Shown in pieces: positions 57,801 through 64,000 of a stretch of 64,000 nt of DNA. The translations under genes and the position numbers were made by a program. The first letter of the stretch is position 1. Every line of letters begins with the position of its first letter. The stretch lies in contig RCSZ01000017.1 in NCBI GenBank assembly GCA_014898425.1, forward strand, positions 682,001 to 746,000, read 5' to 3'. The notes below the pieces were generated by a model. The model searched no databases. It saw nothing but the letters and a program-made list of their open reading frames with translations, and had not been told where the DNA came from. Source of the stretch: Botryotinia globosa. Lineage: Eukaryota > Ascomycota > Leotiomycetes > Helotiales > Sclerotiniaceae.

Positions 57801-60424
57801 TTACTTGAAGAAACCCCCGAATCCTAGGTATCAAGCTAGAAATAAAGCTGAAGCTAAGATGTAAACTCAATCCCAAGTGACAGAAGTCAAGACACTAGCC
57901 TCAACACTGATCCCCAGACAAACCCACCTCGTCACATCGATTGCCCCCACTTCTCCCACTAGAACATCATGCATGTAAGTGCCAGATTCCAATGTCCTTA
58001 TGAGAGGAAAACTCAATTCCCGCCTCTTACACAATACGCGTTTTTCTGGAGATGTGAACCTGTCCTTTGAAAGATAGATAGATACTAGCTCCATCATGCC
58101 AAATAGAATGAATGAATAGAAGAAAGAAAAGACCGAGAATCAAGATACACTACCACTACCACCACCACTACCACGAATCACTAACCACTAGCCCATTCCC
58201 AATTTTCATCTCGCATCTTCCTACATGCAACACATTACATTCCAAGCTTTTCCTCTCAAGGAACTACACTATACTCTCGAGCTCAACCTAGCTCTCTCAA
58301 TAAAAACAACAATCACCAGCACTCACCAACCTCCCAACTCCCAATCTCAGGCTACTCGGTCCAACCTACCTATCCAGCATTCTCCCCCTCGATATCCAAG
58401 TCCCAAGTCTCCAATCTCAAGTTCTCGGATACTCACCGCGCTAGAATTTTCTAAGTGCGAAATCACGTTCATTCCATTCTCCACTTGTACTAAACAAAAT
58501 GCAAGTCAGTACAAATGCAAATGCAAATGCAAATGCAAATGTAAATGCAATGCACATGACCTTTCTCCTTTCTCCTCCCTAAGACTTACGACATTGTAAA
58601 CCCATTCCATCACAGCCCCTCCATCTATGCACCGAAGAATTCCGAAGCTTCCGCATCCAACTGAACCAAACAACAAAGCTCCAAAAATGAGACACAATGA
58701 CGCTACGTAATAACGATACCTACCTATCCACCTATTTACCTAGTAAACAAAGGTGAGCTGAGAAATCTGAACCCACCTCTAACACCATCTCTATCTCCAT
58801 CTCCATCCAACTCAGCCCACCAAAAACCCATACGAACTACAAACATACGTATTCGTAAAGCTCCCCCCTCAAAAATTGAGGCTGAGTATCTCAATCTCAA
58901 CCAATAACACCCACAAAATCCATGATGAACTGTCCTTTTCCTTTTTTCGCCCATTTTCCGATTCTCGGACGAGACTCCTTACCCAACCAAAATCACAATG
59001 CTGCAAAAATCAGCACACTTCAATCAAAGCTTCTTAGTTTCCAACTTCAAAATCTGCTGATCACCAAAGACCTCCCCTCCAACCCCTCTCTGCCAGAGTC
59101 CCAAACCAGAGAATGATCTGTGACCAACTTCCGAGATCAGCAGTACCCGAGGTCTTAGAAACCCACTCTAGGAAGATCCGCACTAGAAGATGGTAATAAC
59201 TTCTTGAATTATTCAATATTGATCCATGATATACTTAGCGCACTAGAATATACAATATTTTTATCTCATAATCCAGTTTCCCATTAGTGCAAAGTGGAGT
59301 ATACAACTCCTCTTTTTTCCATTTATTCAAGCTGCACTTTGTCCAGCATGATCCTTCTAATCGAAGCATCTTGAATACCCCCCAAAGTCCCAACAAAGAT
59401 CACCATTGCACAAAGTAGGTAGGTACACATGCATGTACTTTTAGTTCCAGTATCTTGTCAATTCCACTCATCTTTTCTCAGCCTGAAAAGTCTCCAAGCA
59501 CTATCCCAGAACTCTCAATCCCTCAAGCAGCCTTCAAACAATACCCGAAGAAACTCCGTACCCCTCACTCACCGCCCCTCTCCCGCCCCATTAGTCACTC
59601 CGTAGCTCCAAACTTACGATATCCCATCAATGCACTTCGCACGATCCAGTCCCAATCCATTTTACCAACCTCCACCCAACTCCACCGACTGCACGAAACA
59701 ATAAATTTCCGCCCGTCACACGGTCGATCCGATAGATCAAGAAACCTTCTCAGCTTTTTTTCAGGGTTATTCGAGGTTCTGTGCTCTTGCTCGCTTCACG
59801 ATATCCTCTCGAAGCTTTAGATAGCTTCGTGGAAGGATAGTTAGAACATGGACTATCCTTCGAGCAATCCCTTTCACTCCAAATATCAATCTCCAATAAC
59901 CATCAACAATTCACTCTGTAATTCTCAGCTGGTGCAAGTAGTAACTGTGCCCACAACCTAGATCCTTCGAGTTCTCGCCCCTCGTATCGTACCCATTGAC
60001 TCAATATTTTCTTTCGATAGCTCCAAGAATGGAGAAATGAAATGCCATATTCTCAAAAGGTCAAAAGTCCAGACTCAGAAACCCAACCTTGGATAAAGAG
60101 GTCCGAGTGTACAGTATTCATTTGTCATGCCCAACTTTAAATCTTCCATACCGCTCCGAAACTAGACACGATAAACACGGAATTGTTGTTACAAGTTCCA
60201 AGGAATTCCAAGTTTCTCTTGTTTCGACATGTAAACATTCAGATTCCAAATATTTGCCCAAAGACGCTGCAACCGCACTCGCAATTATACGGCTCTGATG
60301 CTCCTTTCATGTGCCAATGTAAACTATGATGTGTAATGACTACGAGATCCAAAAACAGATATTGGTGACCAAAGGTTGCCTGCCTAAGCCTCAGGAGGAT
60401 AATCATGTTACTCAGGTATATCTT
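48841..60424. other. Gene desert, part 2, strand-asymmetric
   Basis: About 11.6 kb with no supported gene. Large parts (48,850-50,330 and 56,100-59,750) are rich in C and A and poor in G on the plus strand. Microsatellites: GATG at 49500-49523 and 55720-55742, ATCAAT at 53035-53072, ATC at 55194-55212, and AAATGC at 58509-58550. A small GC-rich island lies at 55,440-55,570. A long non-coding transcript, or distal regulatory DNA for the flanking genes, would fit, but nothing here proves either. Confidence 0.45.
58509..58550. repeat. Hexamer array (AAATGC)n
   Basis: About six copies, one with a T variant. Overlapping units create repeated ATGCAAAT octamers. Confidence 0.88.
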
Positions 60425-62065
60425 TCAAGTGACACTTCGCTGCCGTTGCTGTGACTGATTCCTTAGCGCCTCAATTTCTTGTTGTAATGCACTGAGATCT
60501 GCCAGGATATTGGTGTGACCACTAGTAGAATTGACGGTATTATTTTCTTCGTATCGTGAAGTTTGTGACATGGAAGAAGAGTTAGAACTTCGCCGGTATT
60601 CGCCACTGACACGAATTGAAGAGGAAGGTGTAATTTGAGATACATCAAGACTGTTCCGTGCTTGACGAGGACGTGGTGGTGGTGGTGGTCCTTGTAAAGA
60701 AGTGCGTTTAGAAATATGAGGACTTGGAGGTTCAATGCTGTGCACAGATGGTGCTCTACCATGTTTTGAGGAGCCTCGCGTTGGCGGCGGTACAGGTAAG
60801 GACGTCGTAGATGGCGAGGAAGATGCGTGCTGCGATTGGGATCGAGACACACCGTGTTTTCGTGTGGGAGGTGGAGGTGGAGCTTTCCCACTGTTAGATC
60901 GAGGTCGTCCAGATTCGATTGAGTATACCGACGTATTATCTTCTTCCAATCTTGGTGAAAGTCTTGCGGAACTACTTCGACTTAGTTTTGAGTCGCTAAG
61001 GAGCTGGCTGTGTCTTCGGGTAACAGGTGGTGGAGGAGCTGCCTTTCTTCTCATTGATGAAGACGGGGATGGGGGTTCTGGTGCTTTACCCGCAGACTCC
61101 CTATCAAATGGAGATTCTCGTTCGGATTCACCGCTTTCACGAGGTGGTGCTGGAGGTAAAGGTTTGTTGAGATCTGTCAAGGAGCGATTCGGCGTTGAAG
61201 TCATAACAGGAAAGTATTGAGAGGTTGCAGATATTGACTGTGATGGAGACAAGGGAGAAACGGCTGTAGTCTCATCCTTCAATTCCATCCTAATCAATTT
61301 ACCATGATGTCTCGAACTCGGTGGAGGTGGTCTCTTCTTCACATGTAATGATGAAGAGTCAGACACAGCCCTTCGTACTTCATCCGGCTCTGATATTTCA
61401 TGTGATGATCTTGGTGATTCTGGACGCGGATCTTGTATTGGTTCGAATATCGATTGCCGTGATAGAGAAGATGTTTCTGTACTACTACTTCCCTCGTCGC
61501 GTAAAGCATGAACAGGAGGGGGTTGCAGCGGGGTAGAAGATCCCAACCCCGCATTTCCGGTCATCAATAGCCTTTTGAATGCATCCACATCCATGGAAGC
61601 TCTTCCGGGATTTGTGAGTTTTGCAGGTGCTGCGCTTGATGCATCTCGACCTGAATTCTCCAACGTCTCCAATGTCTTTGAAAAGGGATTCTGGATGCGA
61701 GTCTTCGAAGTTTGATTCTCCTCCTCATCCTCTGAAACATCAGATGTGGTAGTGTCAAAAGGGTCCTGCTCGTCCTCCTGAGATATTTGTATTGGGTTTT
61801 CGAAAGGTACCGAATCGTCCCCTATAGTAGATGTAGAATCGGGGATCGAAGGAGATGGAGGTGGTGGAGACTGGACCCGAACTCTTTTAGGTGTTTTCTT
61901 TGCCACATCTTGTCGTTCTGGATATGAAGATTCGGGAATCGGATTCGCAGATGGATCCAATTGCGTGAAATGATTGACAGCAGGTATTGAAGAGGATGAT
62001 GTAGTCGAAGGTGCGACGGGTCCTTTTCTTCTGAAAGGATTAGAAGATGAGAACTTGGCGGACAT
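60425..62065 (-). CDS. Proline-rich, mostly disordered protein with C-terminal coiled coil
   Basis: An uninterrupted 546-residue frame from ATG 62065 (M-S-A-K-F-S-S-S-N-P-F-R-R-K). The frame extends 21 codons further upstream to another ATG at 62128, but the chosen start gives the more typical N-terminus. The sequence is Ser/Pro-rich throughout. At least five proline clusters share a pattern of P4-5 followed by a basic pair (R-P-P-P-P-S-S-R, A-P-P-P-P-V-T-R-R-H, A-P-P-P-P-P-T-R-K-H, G-P-P-P-P-P-R-P-R), typical of SH3 or profilin/EVH1 ligands. The last ~35 residues form an amphipathic helix (A-D-L-S-A-L-Q-Q-E-I-E-A-L). No membrane or catalytic motif. A role at the cortical actin cytoskeleton is plausible from motif type alone; I do not recognise a named family. 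Confidence 0.75.
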   Translation of the reverse strand: MSAKFSSSNPFRRKGPVAPSTTSSSSIPAVNHFTQLDPSANPIPESSYPERQDVAKKTPKRVRVQSPPPPSPSIPDSTSTIGDDSVPFENPIQISQEDEQDPFDTTTSDVSEDEEENQTSKTRIQNPFSKTLETLENSGRDASSAAPAKLTNPGRASMDVDAFKRLLMTGNAGLGSSTPLQPPPVHALRDEGSSSTETSSLSRQSIFEPIQDPRPESPRSSHEISEPDEVRRAVSDSSSLHVKKRPPPPSSRHHGKLIRMELKDETTAVSPLSPSQSISATSQYFPVMTSTPNRSLTDLNKPLPPAPPRESGESERESPFDRESAGKAPEPPSPSSSMRRKAAPPPPVTRRHSQLLSDSKLSRSSSARLSPRLEEDNTSVYSIESGRPRSNSGKAPPPPPTRKHGVSRSQSQHASSSPSTTSLPVPPPTRGSSKHGRAPSVHSIEPPSPHISKRTSLQGPPPPPRPRQARNSLDVSQITPSSSIRVSGEYRRSSNSSSMSQTSRYEENNTVNSTSGHTNILADLSALQQEIEALRNQSQQRQRSVT

Positions 62066-63874
62066 TTTGTTGTGATCTACTATGAGACATTCAGTATCAC
62101 ACTGAAGTGGAGCTTGCAGGTCATACAAGTCGTCTTTCCATTCTATTCTGAGGTTCTCGTGAAGTTTGTATTACTCTCACCACCGGATTTCTCGGTCGTG
62201 TGTTGTTTAATTCTAGATTATGCTTAAGGTTCTTATCGTTTTATTGGTCCGTGCTAACCCTGTCTCGAATTGAAAGCAGCACCTGCAGTTCACGTTCAAA
62301 GGGTTGAAGCTGCGTTGGATTAATGATTATATTGAGACAATGTTAAGAAGATATACCATCAATTGTATCAATGAGACAGTTGTATGTCGTCAGCTATGTG
62401 ATGATTGTGGAGATGGCTTAAGTTCAGACGAACTACTAATTGCGGAGGGCGGAATTGTCCAGAGTCCGAGGGTTCGGCTTCATGACTGTAACCTGCCAAG
62501 CTTCCTTTGTTCTCCTTTGAACTGTCAGAACGCACAAAGGAGCAGCTACTGAAAACAATCAATTGTATTATGTGGTTGAAGCAGAGGATGCAACAAGGAA
62601 GGCTGGCGTTCGTTGATGTGTGAGGCGAGGAACAGCCCCTGAGTATTTCAATCTGCTAGGAAGAAGTCTTCGCTACGAGAGAGGACATAATCTCATCTTG
62701 ATATCATGCACCTTTCATTTGCCTATTCGACGGATCGTAACAATTTGCAGACCTTAAGTTCTTTGTGTATAATCAGTTAAAGCGTATTGTTTCTTCTTTG
62801 CATTCTGTTTGCGGACTAGTTCCTAAGCCGTCTCACATCAATCTTAAAGTTGATGATACTTAGAGAAATAATCTTATGAGTATTGTGAATACGTGGCTGT
62901 CTTGTCAGGCTCATCCATTTAGAATACGAGGAGCCTCGAGTGCGTGGATGAAAAGTTTTGCTATCAGTATTATCAATAGTTATGACTTTCAACTCAGGGG
63001 AGTCTGGCCTACAGACGGTCTCGAACAAGTTATGCAACTGCATTGTTTTTTTCCAGTTCAGAAATTTTCACTATGCGCTGACAGCTAATTCATATGGAAG
63101 TGTACGCACACAATGGCGAGGGGAGGGAGGCTATCACTTGAGTAGTCTCTTGAATGAGATTCCAGTGAAGGAACGTCTTTTGCATTATTAAGAACAAATG
63201 GAAAATAGGCTGGGAAACGTTCTGAGAGAATTTATCAAGGGCTTAAAAATAAATTCATATACCAAGAGAATGCAGAGCCTTAATTGGTGGATAGTCGGTG
63301 AGACAGCAACCACACCGAGCAATTTACCTTTCTAGTGAGAGGGGCATGTGGATTTGATACAAAGTAGACAGCTATACTAGTCTTGCAGCTTCTTATAGAA
63401 GTGCGCTTGGTCCAGATAAAACACAAGAAACACCAGTGATCGTAGCTTTAGAGCTCTGCCGGTAATCTTGCTGACTATGGGCTTGAAAAGCATTGTTTCA
63501 CAAATCAATAGGATTGCCTAGAATATTTCGAAATTGGTTTTGACTTTGACAAACGGGGATCATTACCAATGATTCCAAAACTTCCGCATCTCGAAGTCTC
63601 ATCTGAGCGTGCTATAAACTTTCTTCATACTCTAATTTCTATGGTTGCTCCAAAGAAAATCCAAAAACCGAAAATTCAAAAATAAACAACCCGTAGCAAC
63701 GCTGGTGAGCATATACCGAACTCCTCGACCCATTTTCTGACCATCCATTACGGGACCAATAGCAACTCCACCTAAATCAAAACTGCTTACGCAAATCAAA
63801 GCCCTCCCTGTGTATTCAACAAATCGTGTCCCGAAATATTCTACAAAACAATTTCACCTACTGCCGAAGTACCA
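62066..63874. promoter_or_regulatory. Divergent intergenic region
   Basis: About 1.8 kb between divergent starts, holding the promoters of the proline-rich gene and of the partial gene at the right edge. The open frames here are short and unremarkable. Confidence 0.5.
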
Positions 63875-64000
63875 ATGGCCTCAAATGACACCAGCAGAGA
63901 GGTTGAGGAAGCTCAGTATTTGAAGAACCTAGCTACCTTCCCAACCACAACTTACAATTCAACTCGAGATGGAAAAGTGTCCAATGTGGAGAGCCGCCAC
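63875..64000 (+). CDS. 5' end of an unidentified gene (cut by the right edge)
   Basis: ATG 63875 in a good context (C-C-A-A before ATG, G at +4) opens a 42-codon frame that reaches the window edge without a stop. It begins M-A-S-N-D-T-S-R-E-V-E-E-A-Q-Y-L-K-N-L and then T-F-P-T-T-T-Y-N-S-T. It is preceded by a C/A-rich, G-poor leader typical of fungal genes. Too short to assign; a first intron may follow just beyond the edge. Confidence 0.5.
   Translation, partial: MASNDTSREVEEAQYLKNLATFPTTTYNSTRDGKVSNVESRH

Noticed and set aside
1..64000. tRNA, rRNA and CRISPR loci
   Set aside because: No B-box-like GGTTCGANTCC in a tRNA-like context, no rRNA sequence, and no spacer-repeat array was seen. 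The tandem repeats present have no unique spacers.

Overview
The window is nuclear DNA from a filamentous ascomycete. Genes carry short spliceosomal introns (42-351 nt, GT...AG, several with CTAAC-type branch points). The recognisable families are fungal: ECO1, COQ1, VMA12, REB1 and a Zn2Cys6 regulator with a fungal-specific C-terminal domain. One retroelement relic is bleached to extreme AT content, as repeat-induced point mutation (RIP) would do. The overall style suggests Leotiomycetes (Botrytis/Sclerotinia-like), but that placement is inference, not proof.

Layout. 1-17 kb is ordinary gene-bearing DNA: an ECO1/CTF7 cohesin acetyltransferase cut by the left edge (-), the mitochondrial polyprenyl diphosphate synthase COQ1 (-), and a VMA12-like V-ATPase assembly factor (+) sharing a 352-bp bidirectional promoter with COQ1. 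Then follow a small 73-residue protein (+), an acidic low-complexity hypothetical protein (+), a large REB1-like Myb protein (-) and a four-exon alpha/beta hydrolase (+). About 17.56-20.56 kb is an AT-rich block holding a truncated Ty1/copia relic. Its RNase H region is split by a roughly 645-bp insertion with GC-rich ends, and its LTR end is mirrored in a 136-bp-arm inverted repeat. 20.6-31 kb holds a five-exon mitochondrial membrane-anchored AAA-type ATPase (-) and a 1622-residue four-exon hypothetical protein (+). 31.2-32.7 kb is a decayed NAD(P)-binding epimerase-like gene (-) with frameshifts and a nonsense codon.

The right half is gene-poor. 32.7-40 kb and 42.2-60.4 kb contain almost no convincing coding sequence but many micro- and minisatellites and strand-asymmetric purine or pyrimidine tracts. 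The only clear gene between them is a Zn2Cys6 transcription factor with an adjacent AT-hook (-, 40.06-42.22 kb). A proline-rich protein (-, 60.4-62.1 kb) and the first 42 codons of a further gene (+, from 63,875) close the window.

The genes do not form a pathway cluster. Several serve mitochondria or core cell biology: ubiquinone side chain, V-ATPase assembly, cohesion, rDNA termination. No CRISPR, rRNA or tRNA gene was recognised. All exon boundaries were inferred by eye from reading frame, splice signals and family expectation. The most unusual features are the mirrored LTR/nested insertion block, the broken epimerase gene, and the 18-kb desert next to the regulator.
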